Assembly: GCF_007860075.1 (NCBI RefSeq)
Contig: NZ_SJPP01000003.1
Coordinates: forward strand, 186,001 to 250,000
Reading direction: 5' to 3'
Source of the DNA: Symmachiella macrocystis
GTDB lineage: Bacteria; Planctomycetota; Planctomycetia; Planctomycetales; Planctomycetaceae
Length of the DNA stretch: 64,000 nucleotides
Positions 19,207 to 30,200 of the stretch are shown here, one piece after another (position 1 is the stretch's first letter; each line of letters begins with the position of its first letter). The translations under genes and the position numbers were made by a program. The notes below the pieces were generated by a model. It searched no databases. It was not told where the DNA came from and worked only from the letters and a program-made list of their open reading frames with translations.

Positions 19207-20052
19207 TCATTTACTTGCTCGTTTCGCTTCTTGATCGCGAATGAAGCGGTTGATTGCTTCGGCCACCCGTTGTGGATGCTGGTAGTGCAGTGAATGCGAT
19301 GAATTGTCGATCCACATAAGTTCGATATTATCCCGCTCAGGAATTCGTAACGACTCGCGTGCCGGTCGTACGCGGCCGCGGTCTCCGTAGATTTCCAAAA
19401 CGGGCAAGGACGTACGCTCCAAGAACGACATGCCGTCCCAGGCTTTCCACACTTTGCCAAACGACGAACGCTGTCGCTCGCTCCACTTGGCCAACACCTC
19501 CTTGCGATAGGCCGCCAACTCGGCCAACTGGTCGTCGGTCAGCGTCGCCTTCATGTCGCTGTGAAATGCGTCACGAGCAGCATGCCAGCTCGTCCAACCT
19601 TCCATCGAGATTACACCGCGCAGTTTCTCCGGCGCGCGGTGGCCGACTTCCAGGGAAATCATTCCTCCCAAGCTATGCCCGCCGATATAAAACGACTCAA
19701 GGTCCAGTTTTTCCGCCACTAACAACGCATCTTGTGCGCATTGTTCAATGGAACCATCCTGCGGCGGAGGCCAACTCCGACCCAATCCGCGGTTTTCCAG
19801 GATTAACAGATTCAGACTTTTGCTCAAATGGGGTACCAGTTTGGCAAAGACTCGGCTGTCGGAAAACGTGCCGGGGATGAGCAGCAAGGTGGGTCCATCT
19901 CCCGGCCGGTGGGCACAGCACAACTGCCCACGCTCCATCGGAATCAAACGGTCCTCAAACCCGGTCAGCCGCTTCGATTCGTCGGCGACAACCGAGGTCG
20001 CACACATCAAGATTGCCAGCACGAGACTTCCGTGACATGCATTCATTCGCAT
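19207..20052 (-). CDS. Exported alpha/beta hydrolase
   Basis: A 281-residue alpha/beta-hydrolase-fold protein with a short signal peptide (LVLAILMCATSVVADE). The nucleophile elbow GGHSLGG, the acid in EIYGDRGRV and the C-terminal His in DNSSHSLHY give a plausible catalytic triad. The start at 20052 has GGAGG 8 nt upstream. It lies 48 bp after the DUF1501 gene on the same strand, so it may be read through from that operon. Specific substrate unknown. Confidence 0.78.
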   Translation of the reverse strand: MRMNACHGSLVLAILMCATSVVADESKRLTGFEDRLIPMERGQLCCAHRPGDGPTLLLIPGTFSDSRVFAKLVPHLSKSLNLLILENRGLGRSWPPPQDGSIEQCAQDALLVAEKLDLESFYIGGHSLGGMISLEVGHRAPEKLRGVISMEGWTSWHAARDAFHSDMKATLTDDQLAELAAYRKEVLAKWSERQRSSFGKVWKAWDGMSFLERTSLPVLEIYGDRGRVRPARESLRIPERDNIELMWIDNSSHSLHYQHPQRVAEAINRFIRDQEAKRASK

Positions 20053-20100
20053 CGACAGGACCTCCGTTCCGACCGCCGGACATTGTGCCGGAGACTTTTC

Positions 20101-21531
20101 TCAAGAAAGGATCTTATGCACGACTTCGCCATGAACGTCGGTCAAACGGAAATCGCGCCCGCCGTATCGATAGGTCAGTTTTTCGTGATTCAGTCCTAAC
20201 AGATGCAGCATCGTGGCGTGCAGATCGTGAATGTGTACCTTGTCCTCGACGGCAAAGTAACCGTAATCGTCGGTCTTGCCGTATCGCATGCCACCCTTCA
20301 CACCGCCGCCGGCCAACCACATCGTATAACCTTGCGGATTGTGGTCGCGGCCGTCGCGGTCGCCTTGCGAAACCGGTGTGCGGCCGAATTCGCCGCCCCA
20401 GAGAATCAAAGTATCTTCCAGCAATCCCAACCGCTTCATATCGGCTAACAGGCCCGCGATCGGCTTATCGACTTCTAGCGCATTCCGTTGATGGTCCTTG
20501 CGTAGACCGCCGTGTTGGTCCCATTTGTAACTGTGTGAGACCTGCACGAATCGAACGCCCCGTTCAGCGAATCGCCGCGCCATCAAACATTGCCGCCCGA
20601 AATCCTCAGTCGTTTTGTCGTCGATTCCGTACAGCTTCAGGGTTTCTTCCGACTCCGAAGAGACGTCCTGCAATTCCGGAGCGGCCGTCTGCATGCGAAA
20701 TGCCAGTTCGAAGGCATTGATGCGTCCCTCCAACCCCGCGTCAGGCCCCGACTCCTCCAAGCGTTTACGGTTCATCTGCTGCAAAAAGTCCAACTCCATC
20801 CGTTGCAGGTCGCGGGGAGTTTTTCCGGTGATGTAGGGAATCTTGGCGTCTTTGGATTGCGTTCCCGCATTGCCCATTGGCGTTCCTTGATAGGCGGCCG
20901 GCAAAAATGCGGAACTCCAGTTGTTCATGCCACCGTGCGTCAACGAAGGACAGACGGTCACAAAACCGGGCAGGTCTTGGTTTTCGGTTCCCAGTCCGTA
21001 GGTGATCCACGATCCCATGCTGGGACGAATGAACGTATCGGTCCCGGTATGCAATTCCAACAGCGCTCCTCCATGCCGCGAATTCGACCCGTGCATGCCG
21101 TTAATGATGCACAAATCGTCGACATGTTTGGCGACGTGTGGAAACAGCGAACTCACCCATGCGCCGGACTCCCCATGCTGGCTGAATTTCCAGGGGGATT
21201 TGAGCAGCGTGCCGGTTTGACTGGAAAAAACGCGCGGCTTATCAAACGGCAACGGCTTGTTGTCGTCTTCATCCAGTTTTGGCTTGTAGTCGAACGTATC
21301 GACCTGAGACGGCCCGCCGTGCATGAACAAAAAGATCACCCGCTTCGCACGGGCCGGGAAGTGCGGCTCCTGCGGCGACAGCGGATTTTGAGCACGATTC
21401 GCTCCTTGCGCGATTTGACCTGAACCGGCTAACAAATCGGCCAGCGCTAACATCCCGAAACCGGCCGCGGATTGCTTGAGCAAATCGCGACGGTTGATCA
21501 CTGGCGTAAATTGATGACAACTTCCAGCCAT
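20101..21531 (-). CDS. DUF1501 family Tat-exported protein (pair 1)
   Basis: A 476-residue exported protein of the DUF1501 family, distantly related to sulfatase/alkaline-phosphatase-fold proteins. It has a twin-arginine-type signal (NRRDLLKQSAAGFGMLALA) and the family landmarks FMHGGPSQVDTFDYKP, LILWGGEFGRTP, HIHDLHATMLHLLG and a C-terminal YGGRDFRLTDVHG. The start at 21531 has AAAGGG upstream; the frame continues to 21558 but that would overlap the preceding gene. It lies 23 bp downstream of the DUF1549/DUF1553 gene, the usual planctomycete partner. The biochemical role is unknown, and the family is often proposed to work in polysaccharide breakdown. Confidence 0.9.
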   Translation of the reverse strand: MAGSCHQFTPVINRRDLLKQSAAGFGMLALADLLAGSGQIAQGANRAQNPLSPQEPHFPARAKRVIFLFMHGGPSQVDTFDYKPKLDEDDNKPLPFDKPRVFSSQTGTLLKSPWKFSQHGESGAWVSSLFPHVAKHVDDLCIINGMHGSNSRHGGALLELHTGTDTFIRPSMGSWITYGLGTENQDLPGFVTVCPSLTHGGMNNWSSAFLPAAYQGTPMGNAGTQSKDAKIPYITGKTPRDLQRMELDFLQQMNRKRLEESGPDAGLEGRINAFELAFRMQTAAPELQDVSSESEETLKLYGIDDKTTEDFGRQCLMARRFAERGVRFVQVSHSYKWDQHGGLRKDHQRNALEVDKPIAGLLADMKRLGLLEDTLILWGGEFGRTPVSQGDRDGRDHNPQGYTMWLAGGGVKGGMRYGKTDDYGYFAVEDKVHIHDLHATMLHLLGLNHEKLTYRYGGRDFRLTDVHGEVVHKILS

Positions 21532-21554
21532 GGAATACCCTTTATTGGAACGTG

Positions 21555-24500
21555 TCAATCCACGTAAAGAAATTCACTGGACGATAACAACACTTTGCAC
21601 AATCCCTGCCATGCTTGACGTTGGCGGTCTTGCGCATCGGGAACACGTTGTTCCATCGCGGCGATATAATTGGTCATAAACTCCAAAGCCTGAGCGGATT
21701 CCTCGACGTTGGGCGCCCGGCCTAACGTGCGGAGATAACACCAGTCCAGCCGCGCGGCATCATCTAACCCGTCGCGACTCAAGAGATCCCGCGCCATCGC
21801 ATCGGTCTGCTCCGCCATGAAGTCGCTATTGAGCAAAAACAAGGCTTGCGGAGCCACGGTTGTGGTCGCGCGGTCGCCGTTGGAGGAACTGGGATCGGGG
21901 AAATCGAAAGCCTGGAACATTTCAAACAGACCGCTACGAATCACTGGTAAGTACACCGACCGCCGCGTGGATTCATACGGCGTCGCGTCCACTGAGGCAG
22001 TGCTCGCCACGTATGCGTGATTTTTTGTGAGCAGCAACGTCCCCCCCATCGTCGGGTCCATCGTCCCTGCAATGCTAAGCACCGCGTCGCGGAGTTCCTC
22101 TGCCGTCAGTCGCCGACGATTCATCCGCCACAAGTAAACATTCCCCGGGTCTTGTTCCACCGCTGCCGTATCGTACTGTGTACTCATGCGGTATGTTGCC
22201 GAGAGCACAATCCGGCGATGCAGATCTTTCAGTCCCCAGCCTTGCTCGATAAATTCCGCGGCCAAGTGGTCCAACAATGGTTGATTGACCGGTGGTTCTC
22301 CGGTGCTCCCAAAATTGTCGGGAGTGGGGACGATCCCTCTTCCAAAATGCCACCGCCAGACGCGATTCACGATCACACGGCTCGTCAGCGGATGGTCGGG
22401 ACTGGTCATCCATTTCCCCAATTCCAAGCGTCCGCTGCGCTCCTTGCCGATCGGTGTCTGTTGTTCACCGGCAATCACTTGCAGAAACTGCCGCGGAACC
22501 TCGTCACCTAAGTTCACGTGATTTCCGCGAATATTGACACGCGTATTTTGAATTGCATCCTCAGTGACCCCCATTCCTAGCGGAAATTCTGGGATTGATG
22601 CTTTGAGGTCCTTGATCTCGTTGCGGAGATTTTTCACTGCGGCCATCGTCTCGGCGGGATAATCCCCTTCGAGTTTTTCAGAAACCGCAAACGGCCCCTT
22701 CTTATCCTGCAAGACCTGACGAAACGCCTCCAGTTCAGCGTCGGGAAGTTGCTTGGCCTCTTGGCCCCCTTCCCCGTCCTTCAATTTCCGCCATGCCATT
22801 TGCGCTTCAGCAAATAATTCGCTATAGCGAGTTGCCAAACGCTGTCGCGACTCGTTGCGGAAGTCGCTGAACAGGCCGTTGTCCTTGACCGTTTGCGACG
22901 ACGACAAGGCGTGCCACTGGGCCAACACCGAGGAGCTGTCCGACTTCGTTTTTTCCAGGTAATCCGCCCAACTATTGAGGAACGCCAATTTCAGATCGTA
23001 CTTCTTGGCCAATTCCTCTGGGCCGAGCGGAAAGTCCGCTTCACTTTGAATCGGCATTAATCCAATCTTGTCAATGTGTGGAAATGGCCCATCACGTTCC
23101 AGGCGAATGACGTTCTTCCCCGACTCCAAGACAATCACCGATTCGGCATGCCATTTTTGCGAGTCAGGTGTCCAACTCCCCGTCACTTCCTCAGCCACGC
23201 CACGAGCACTCGGTTTGCCGTTGATGAACAACTTGACCGGCCGGGACTGCGCGGCGGCCATACGGATTTCGAACTGATAGGTCCGTCCCGACGCGGGAAC
23301 ATCGATTTCATATTCCACAAAATTCGGCAGCTTGCCGCCGTTCACCAACACACCGATCTTCGAACCGTAATTAGAAAAATCCTTGTTCAGGTTGCCCCGC
23401 GTATAGTCCTCAGCTTCGACAACAATTCCACCGTCGGGCAACGGCATGGGATTCGGCTGCATAATCGAGACAAGTGCCTGATCCGCTGTGCGGTAACGCA
23501 GCAATTCCGTGGCTGCGATCAGGTAGTCACCGACCCGCTTGCGCGCGGCAGCCACCAGTTTGCGATTGGCGACCCGCGTCGTTTTCGTCAGCGCGGCTTC
23601 CCGATCCTTGACCAGTTGTTCCTGTTTCTTCACTTCGGCGACTGCCGCCGGTGATGCCAACGGGCGTTCGTACCAATTGGCGACGACTTTATAGTTCTCC
23701 ATCGTCTTGGTACTCATGAAAATTCCGGCCAACGAATAATAATCGGCCTGCGGAACCGGATCGAATTTGTGATCATGGCAGCGAGCGCACCCGATCGTCA
23801 TGCCCATAAACGCACGGCCAATTGTTTCCACTTGCTCATCCACAATGTCGACACGCATTTTCAACGGGTCGTCCTCGGCCAACATCTTCGGGCCGATCGC
23901 TAAAAATCCGGTCGCGACCTGCCGTTCGATGGTCGTCTCGGCATCGTCGACAGCCGGCATCAAATCGCCGGCAATTTGTTCAATCAGGAATTGATCGAAC
24001 GGCTTGTCCTTATTGAATGCGGCAATCACATAGTCGCGGTACCGAAAGGCATTGGCATAAGCCAGATTTTCATCCATGCCGTTGGAATCGGCGTACCGCG
24101 CGACGTCCAACCAATGCCGTCCCCACCGTTCCCCATATCGGGGCGAGGCCAACAGTCGATCCACGGCGCGCTCATAAGCGTCCGCCGCATCATCCGCATC
24201 GAAATCGGCAATCTCTTGTGGTGTGGGGGGCAATCCACACAGATCGAATGTCACTCGGCGGAGCCAAACTCGCTTTTCCGCTTCCGGCGCTAGTGACAGT
24301 CCCTGTTCTTCCAACTGCGATAAGACAAAGTTGTCTAACGGCATGCGGGGCCAGTCCGCGCGTTGCACGGCGGGAACTTGTGGAGCGTGAATCGGCTGGA
24401 AGGCCCAGAATTTCTTTTGTTCTTCCGTGAAGAGCGGGCCGTTCTCTTTTTTCATAACTGGCGCCGGACTCGCAGATGGCGGCCAAGGGGCTCCCTCGCC

Positions 24501-24878
24501 AATCCATTTCGTGAGTAAGGCGATCTCTGCGTCCGACAATCGACCATCGGGCGGCATCTCGACAATGGCGTCGGGATCGTAGCTGATCGCTTCTAAAAAC
24601 AGGCTCTCTTGCGGTGCAGCTGGATCAAAGATTTCGCCGGAGTCCCCCCCGGTTAAAAATGCCGCTTGAGTATCAAGCCGCAGACCGCCTTGCACCTTTT
24701 CCTCGCCGTGACATTTGAAGCACCGCGCCGCAAGCAACGGACGGATTTTTTTCTCGAATAACTCCAACTGTCGAGCAGTCGGAAGTTTCGTCTTTGCGAC
24801 GGGATCGGCCGCTTCTATACTGTTCGGGCCCGCCCACATTGAGGCGACCAAAATACCGGCCACCAAACATCGTCTCAT
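21555..24878 (-). CDS. PSCyt1-DUF1549-DUF1553 cytochrome protein with inserted carbohydrate-binding-like domain (pair 1)
   Basis: A 1107-residue exported protein. Order of parts: signal peptide; planctomycete cytochrome c domain with RCFKCHG (haem motif at about residues 53-57); DUF1549 (about 150-380, with RYGERWGRHWLDVARYADS and CARCHDHKFDP); a beta-sandwich-like insert (about 490-620: EAEDYTRGN, then VEYEIDVPASGRTYQFEIRM) resembling a CBM6/35-type carbohydrate-binding module; and DUF1553 (about 780-1040, VNRVWRWHFGRGIVPTPDNFG). The ATG at 24878 has AGGA upstream; 24905 is an alternative. It is paired with the DUF1501 gene. The insert is missing from the second pair (33804-36602). Confidence 0.9.
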   Translation of the reverse strand: MRRCLVAGILVASMWAGPNSIEAADPVAKTKLPTARQLELFEKKIRPLLAARCFKCHGEEKVQGGLRLDTQAAFLTGGDSGEIFDPAAPQESLFLEAISYDPDAIVEMPPDGRLSDAEIALLTKWIGEGAPWPPSASPAPVMKKENGPLFTEEQKKFWAFQPIHAPQVPAVQRADWPRMPLDNFVLSQLEEQGLSLAPEAEKRVWLRRVTFDLCGLPPTPQEIADFDADDAADAYERAVDRLLASPRYGERWGRHWLDVARYADSNGMDENLAYANAFRYRDYVIAAFNKDKPFDQFLIEQIAGDLMPAVDDAETTIERQVATGFLAIGPKMLAEDDPLKMRVDIVDEQVETIGRAFMGMTIGCARCHDHKFDPVPQADYYSLAGIFMSTKTMENYKVVANWYERPLASPAAVAEVKKQEQLVKDREAALTKTTRVANRKLVAAARKRVGDYLIAATELLRYRTADQALVSIMQPNPMPLPDGGIVVEAEDYTRGNLNKDFSNYGSKIGVLVNGGKLPNFVEYEIDVPASGRTYQFEIRMAAAQSRPVKLFINGKPSARGVAEEVTGSWTPDSQKWHAESVIVLESGKNVIRLERDGPFPHIDKIGLMPIQSEADFPLGPEELAKKYDLKLAFLNSWADYLEKTKSDSSSVLAQWHALSSSQTVKDNGLFSDFRNESRQRLATRYSELFAEAQMAWRKLKDGEGGQEAKQLPDAELEAFRQVLQDKKGPFAVSEKLEGDYPAETMAAVKNLRNEIKDLKASIPEFPLGMGVTEDAIQNTRVNIRGNHVNLGDEVPRQFLQVIAGEQQTPIGKERSGRLELGKWMTSPDHPLTSRVIVNRVWRWHFGRGIVPTPDNFGSTGEPPVNQPLLDHLAAEFIEQGWGLKDLHRRIVLSATYRMSTQYDTAAVEQDPGNVYLWRMNRRRLTAEELRDAVLSIAGTMDPTMGGTLLLTKNHAYVASTASVDATPYESTRRSVYLPVIRSGLFEMFQAFDFPDPSSSNGDRATTTVAPQALFLLNSDFMAEQTDAMARDLLSRDGLDDAARLDWCYLRTLGRAPNVEESAQALEFMTNYIAAMEQRVPDAQDRQRQAWQGLCKVLLSSSEFLYVD

Positions 24879-25069
24879 GAAAATATCCTGACTTCCAGCT
24901 TTCATAGAGCATCCGTGGAATCGCGTTCACAAAACAACGCGCCCGATCTGTGGGCACTAAAAACACATCAACAAACACGCATGTCTATCTTATCGGATTA
25001 CTGAGGCGCGTTCCAGACCGCTGCTCTGGGAAAACAGCTGCTAGAGGATCTTTATTAATAACCTCAACG

Positions 25070-25110
25070 AAAAAACAGGCCCCCCCACGTTGTTGGCAGG
25101 AGAGCCTGTT
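25070..25110 (-). terminator. Intrinsic terminator of the DUF1559 gene
   Basis: Read on the minus strand, AACAGGC (complement of 25104-25110) pairs with GCCTGTT (complement of 25074-25080) and is followed by a run of T (complement of 25070-25075). It lies about 50 bp beyond the stop of the DUF1559 gene. Confidence 0.75.
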
Positions 25111-25158
25111 AGATTTTAGCAACATCTCTTAAATTTTAGTCTGCAACAATTGCAACGA

Positions 25159-26364
25159 CTAATACTGGTTGATGTCTTCACTTCCTTGCGTCGTGCCTAA
25201 AGCACCCCACACACCATAATTGCTTTGCCCAACCGTAAAGAGCGGAAAGTCTTCGGCCAACTGCCGGTCGATGATGGGATCGCCTGGGCGGGCGGCCAAA
25301 TTGCCGGTGTTGATCACTTCGCTGACGTTGCGAACCGAGCCATCACCCATCAGGCAGTGGACACTATTCTCGTGGTAACTTCCCGCACTGACCAATGCCC
25401 AGGAATTATCAACGTCGTTCGGCATACACGAAGGACTGTTGGGCGGCAGGATTGTGTTAAAGCCGGCTGATTGCGGCGAACCTCGGTGCCACATCGCGCC
25501 TTGATGCTGATCGATTTCCACATCGACGTCGATGTCATACTTCTTGCCGCCGACTTCAGAAGCCAAGCAGAGCACTGGGCTATTCAAGACCTGCGTCGTG
25601 AAGTTTTTAGCGGTCAATCCCCGCACGTCGCGACCACTTCCGGCTGAATAGATTCCCCGTTCCGACATGGCAATTGTGTTACTCGTCCCGTCACTCATGT
25701 CTCTAAAGCTCGTGGAGGAAATGAAACCAAACAACCCGCGCGTTCCAATCACACCGGTTAAGAACGCTTGATTCGGTCCCGGAGTCGTCGCATTACTGCC
25801 GACAAATCGGGGAACCAAACCGGCATTATTCACCGTGTCGCCCATGCACATTGCATAGCTACGTTGACCTGAATTGAATGTGAACGTACCGGTCGGATTG
25901 GACGGACAAATGAACACCGGGATGCGTGCTTGCCAAGGCGTATAGGCAATGTCGTCAGGTGCCCCACCCCAAGGCGGATAAAACCCACCCCCAGGACGCG
26001 GAGTCGATGCCCCTTGGATTCTGCGGTAAAGAGGCGTTCGGTCCAGGTAAGGCAACAGTTGAATGAATCCATTCACCTGCAATTCGTTTCCGTCCCCATA
26101 GAACCCGCCGTTAATAATTCCGCCCACCGTACCCCCTTGCATGTAGGGAAAAACGTTGAACGATTCATGATATTCATGAAGCGCGAGCCCGAGTTGTTTC
26201 AGATTGTTTTTGCATTGTGTTCGCCGTGCCGCTTCGCGGGCATGTTGAACCGCAGGCATGATGAGCGCGACCAAAATCGCAATGATGGCGATCACCACCA
26301 ATAACTCGATAAGCGTAAACCCTTTTCCGGCGGCTGACCGCGCCGACGTCGTGCGTTTTTGCAT
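25159..26364 (-). CDS. DUF1559 pseudopilin-like protein
   Basis: A 401-residue protein with a type IV prepilin/T2SS pseudopilin N-terminus: [20 protein letters not shown], with the Gly|Phe cleavage site and Glu+5, followed by [26 protein letters not shown]. The body is the large beta domain of the DUF1559 (SBP_bac_10-like) family, ending with the typical DGSVR turn. These proteins occur in very high copy numbers in planctomycetes. The start at 26364 (GGGAG 8 nt upstream) is preferred over 26412. It is divergent from a lipoprotein gene, the usual DUF1559 neighbour. Confidence 0.92.
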   Translation of the reverse strand: MQKRTTSARSAAGKGFTLIELLVVIAIIAILVALIMPAVQHAREAARRTQCKNNLKQLGLALHEYHESFNVFPYMQGGTVGGIINGGFYGDGNELQVNGFIQLLPYLDRTPLYRRIQGASTPRPGGGFYPPWGGAPDDIAYTPWQARIPVFICPSNPTGTFTFNSGQRSYAMCMGDTVNNAGLVPRFVGSNATTPGPNQAFLTGVIGTRGLFGFISSTSFRDMSDGTSNTIAMSERGIYSAGSGRDVRGLTAKNFTTQVLNSPVLCLASEVGGKKYDIDVDVEIDQHQGAMWHRGSPQSAGFNTILPPNSPSCMPNDVDNSWALVSAGSYHENSVHCLMGDGSVRNVSEVINTGNLAARPGDPIIDRQLAEDFPLFTVGQSNYGVWGALGTTQGSEDINQY

Positions 26365-26683
26365 TGTTGAACTCCCGGGAGGATCGACAATTGAAACACA
26401 AAAGCACTGCAAACGTGCAATACTGTGCGAGACAATAACTGGACATATTCACAATACGCTGATATTGCCAGCCTTTTCAACATCAAATTCGCGCAATTAT
26501 GCAGGCCTGCGGGAATTTACCGGCTACCACAGACAACTGCGAACAGGACGTTTTCCTGGAAATTGACAGCTCCGTCGTTTTACCTGTATCATGACAACAA
26601 CTGCCAACGCATGCCAATTTTCGCGGCAGGTGTTCGCAATTTTCGAAACATCGAACAATTATCCCATGGGGAGATACCAGCTA
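26365..26683. other. Divergent intergenic region (DUF1559 / lipoprotein)
   Basis: About 320 bp between divergent genes, AT-richer than its flanks. It must contain promoters for both directions, but I cannot place -35/-10 pairs with confidence. No repeat or RNA gene was seen. Confidence 0.5.
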
Positions 26684-27274
26684 ATGGTCCGCCAGTTTTG
26701 TACAACCGCTCTTCGACAGCCGGTTTCAAAACCCTCCGACGCGGCGAGTTGCCCCTTATTATTCAGGCAAAAACAGTCCCCCTCACGCATTCTCAGCCTG
26801 TTTGTCGCTGCGGGGCTACTGTGCGGCTGTGGCGGAGGCATGGACGTTCCCCCTACTGTCGATGTGAAGGGCACAGTCACACTCGACAGCTCGCCTTTGA
26901 CCGACGCCGATGTGATCTTTTTTGACGGCACTCAGTACACGGCCTTTGGAAAAACCGATGGAACTGGACGCTTTACATTGAAAACGCGTTTCAGTTCCGA
27001 GGTCATGGAATCCGGAGCACCGGCCCGCGAATACCGCGTCACCGTCAGCAAGATGATCCCCCCCAATGGCATGTCCGAAGAAGACTACCAAGCCCAAAAA
27101 TTGGCGCTTCGTGCAAAACGGGAATCTGGTGAAAAGATTTTGAACTCCGATTACCTGCCATCCAAAATTGAAAGCATCCCCGCAAAGTACTCCGTCGCTT
27201 CGCAGACCACATTGAAGGCAAATGTCAAAGCCAATCAGGAAAATGACTTTCCCTTCCCGCTCACGTCAAAATAG
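26684..27274 (+). CDS. Putative lipoprotein with regulatory-type beta domain
   Basis: A 196-residue protein. The ATG at 26684 has GGGGAG 10 nt upstream. A rather long basic N-terminus leads to a hydrophobic stretch and a lipobox LCGC (Cys near residue 49), so the mature protein is probably lipidated. The body, VKGTVTLDSSPLTDADVIFF and onward, is the carboxypeptidase-regulatory-like/transthyretin-like beta-sandwich seen in the small lipoproteins that accompany DUF1559 proteins in planctomycetes. The C-terminal part is polar. It is convergent with the MscS gene. Confidence 0.75.
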   Translation: MVRQFCTTALRQPVSKPSDAASCPLLFRQKQSPSRILSLFVAAGLLCGCGGGMDVPPTVDVKGTVTLDSSPLTDADVIFFDGTQYTAFGKTDGTGRFTLKTRFSSEVMESGAPAREYRVTVSKMIPPNGMSEEDYQAQKLALRAKRESGEKILNSDYLPSKIESIPAKYSVASQTTLKANVKANQENDFPFPLTSK

Positions 27275-27293
27275 CCACCGCGGTAAAAAAGCA

Positions 27294-30200
27294 TTACGTG
27301 CTATACGGTGACGACTCTTCTTTGGATCCAATGATGTTCGCCGGCAGTGTGCGAACATGAATGTCCTGTTGCGGAAACGCGATTTCGACATTCGCTTCAC
27401 GAAAACGACGATCAATATCGGTATGCAGAGCATGAATCACGGCTAGGCGATTGTCCAAATCGGGCAAAAATACCCGTAACACGTAATTCAACGTGCTGTC
27501 CCCAAATCCCTCGAAGGTGGCAAGCGGAGCCGGATCGTTGAGCACAAATTCATTGGCATTTGCCGCAGCGAGTAATAAGTCCCGCGCCAATATTGTGTTA
27601 CTGCCGTAGGCCACACCCACCTCGATCACGACGCGGTTGACTTGATCGGATAATGTCCAGTTCAACAACCGTCCGGTGATGAACTCCTTATTGGGAACGA
27701 TGAGTTCCTTGCGATCCCAGTTCGTGATCGTAGTCGCCCGCATGCGAATCCTCGAGACTTTGCCGCTGACATCGCCAATCGTAATCACATCTCCCACACG
27801 AATCGGGCGCTCAAACAAAATGATGATCCCCGAAATGAAATTGGCGAAAATCTCCTGCAGACCAAAACCCAACCCCAAACTGGCGGCAGCGAACAACCAT
27901 TGCATCTGCGCCCAACCGATCCCCACAATCCCCAACGAGACCGCAAAACCGACCAGCAAGATTATATATCTGGCCATACTTGCAATCGCATAACGAAAAC
28001 CGGCCTCGAACGGCAACCCGCGCAATAGTGACATCTCGATCAAACCCGGCACATTTTGTGCAGCCACAACGGCAAAAATCCCTACCAAGACCGCCAACGC
28101 CAATTGTGCGATCGTGATCGGCCGGGTCTCCTCCACCATACGCGTCCCCTTTTTTCCTGTTTCCGGGTCGTCGTATTCCTGCGGTACCGTGACCGTGCTG
28201 ACCCACGGAGTCGCTTTGTTGATTACGCCCAAAGCGGGAAAGACATCGGCCCAAATCAACCACATTCCGGCCACAGTAGTGATAATGATTGCCGTCCGCA
28301 GCAGCTTTTGCGCTTGCGTCGAACTGGCGGCAAGGTCCATGACCGGTTCCTCGACGATCGGCATCGAAGGGGCAATCGGCTCACCGGTTCCTGCTGCGGC
28401 AGCAGCTGCGGCCGCAGCCTGTTCTTCCCGTTCCCGTTCCCGTTTGGCCCGCGCTCGCTCCATGGCCAATGCGCGGCGATGGATCAACAAGAGCCGCATA
28501 AGCATGGCATGCACCAACAACAAAACAATCGACAGCCAGATCGTGTCCCGTAGCCGCGTCCCCAAGTGCATGACGGTGTAGTAATACCCCATCACAGCCA
28601 ACACCCCCATTCCTGCGGGGACTAGCATGCACAGACCAAAGACCAAGTACCGCAACTGCACGCGCCAACCGTCGTCATTCCCCCGCACGACGTCTTTCAA
28701 CACACCCGTGTGAGGCCGCAGTACGCGTTGCATAAACACCGTCAGTAAGATCAGCCAACAGATAACACTCGCCCGTCCCAGCGAAGCTTGCCATTGCTCG
28801 TTGGGTTGCGCACTCATCGTGGCCGCCAAGAACATCAATGGCAAACTCAACGGAGTAGCCCAGCGTAAATGTGTGCGGATCGTCCGCACGGTGGCATTGG
28901 CCCAATAAAAGTGCATCTCCGCCAATCCCTTGGACGCGCAGCATTGGCGAATTATCTCTAGCGGCAGATAAACTGCTGCGGTCGCTGCCAAACCCTGCGA
29001 GATAGCCACAGCAAAAACCGTATTGTTAGGCTGTGCGACGATCCGCCAGGAGAAATACCACAGAATCGACGGCCAGATTGCCGCCACAATGACCGTCAAC
29101 ACTGAGGCCTGCAACGTCGGACGGAAAACGCGGCAATTTCCGCGCGCGGCCTCTTCGCCAGCCGTAGCGATCCCTGCACGTAAACGGCGGCGATAATAGA
29201 TCAGAACCAGAAACAAAAACGTCGACAACCCAATTTCCAACAAATCCTCAGGCTTCCAAGAGAGAAACGAACTCAACAATTCCATCCACTGGCCCGGGTT
29301 AAATACCCATTTCAGCGCATCCATCGCATCTGCTATTGCCGACGGCCCCAACGCCTCGTTACTGCGGATCCACAACACGCGTTCGTCAATGTATTTGGTG
29401 TAAGCTTCGGTGACCGTCATCATCTCAGCTTCTTTGAGATTGAGCGCCAACAATGCGGTTTGCAATTTGCTTGAATTGCTTGTCAATTCGTCCAGGACGG
29501 TCTTGCGCGTATCTAGCAACTCACGAACAGTCTTGGCCAATTCCGGCGAAGACTTGGCTTTCAATTCTTTGAGAGCGCGCGCGGATGCTGCATCTATGTC
29601 CGCTAATTTGTCGCGATCTTTCTCAAGCTGAAACGATTCAAACCGTAACGTACTGATCTGCTCCTGACGCTCTTTGATGTGCTCTTCATAGTGGGATGCG
29701 TTAGGTATTGTGGCGCGCTGGCTTCGCAGCAATTGACCGATCGCATCGGACTGCCCGATGGCGTCGATCATGCTCTGCATATCTGCGAACTCGCTGTCCA
29801 ACTCCTCATACTTGGCTTGAACAACTTGCGTTTGTTTTTCGACCGTTTGAAGTTCACGGGTGATTTTGATGTTTTTATCTGCTAGCTGTGTATTCTCTTC
29901 GGCGAATTCCTTCAATTCGGGAGCAGCTGAAATGACCTCCGCCTTAACCTGCTCCGCGCGTAACTTCGCCTGGTGTTGCCGCAACTTGTTCACATCCGCC
30001 TGCAGCAGTTTTACAATCTTTTCGGATTGTGAAACCTGCAGTGACAACAGATCGCGCCGCACGCGTAACAGCCCGGCATTTTCTTCCGCCTTATACAGCG
30101 CCACTTCCGTCCGCTCGGCCTGAACCTGCTGGCCGAACTCCATCGCCCGGGCTTCAAGTGCTGTTTTTTGCGCGGCATTCAACAGCGGCGAGTCATCTGC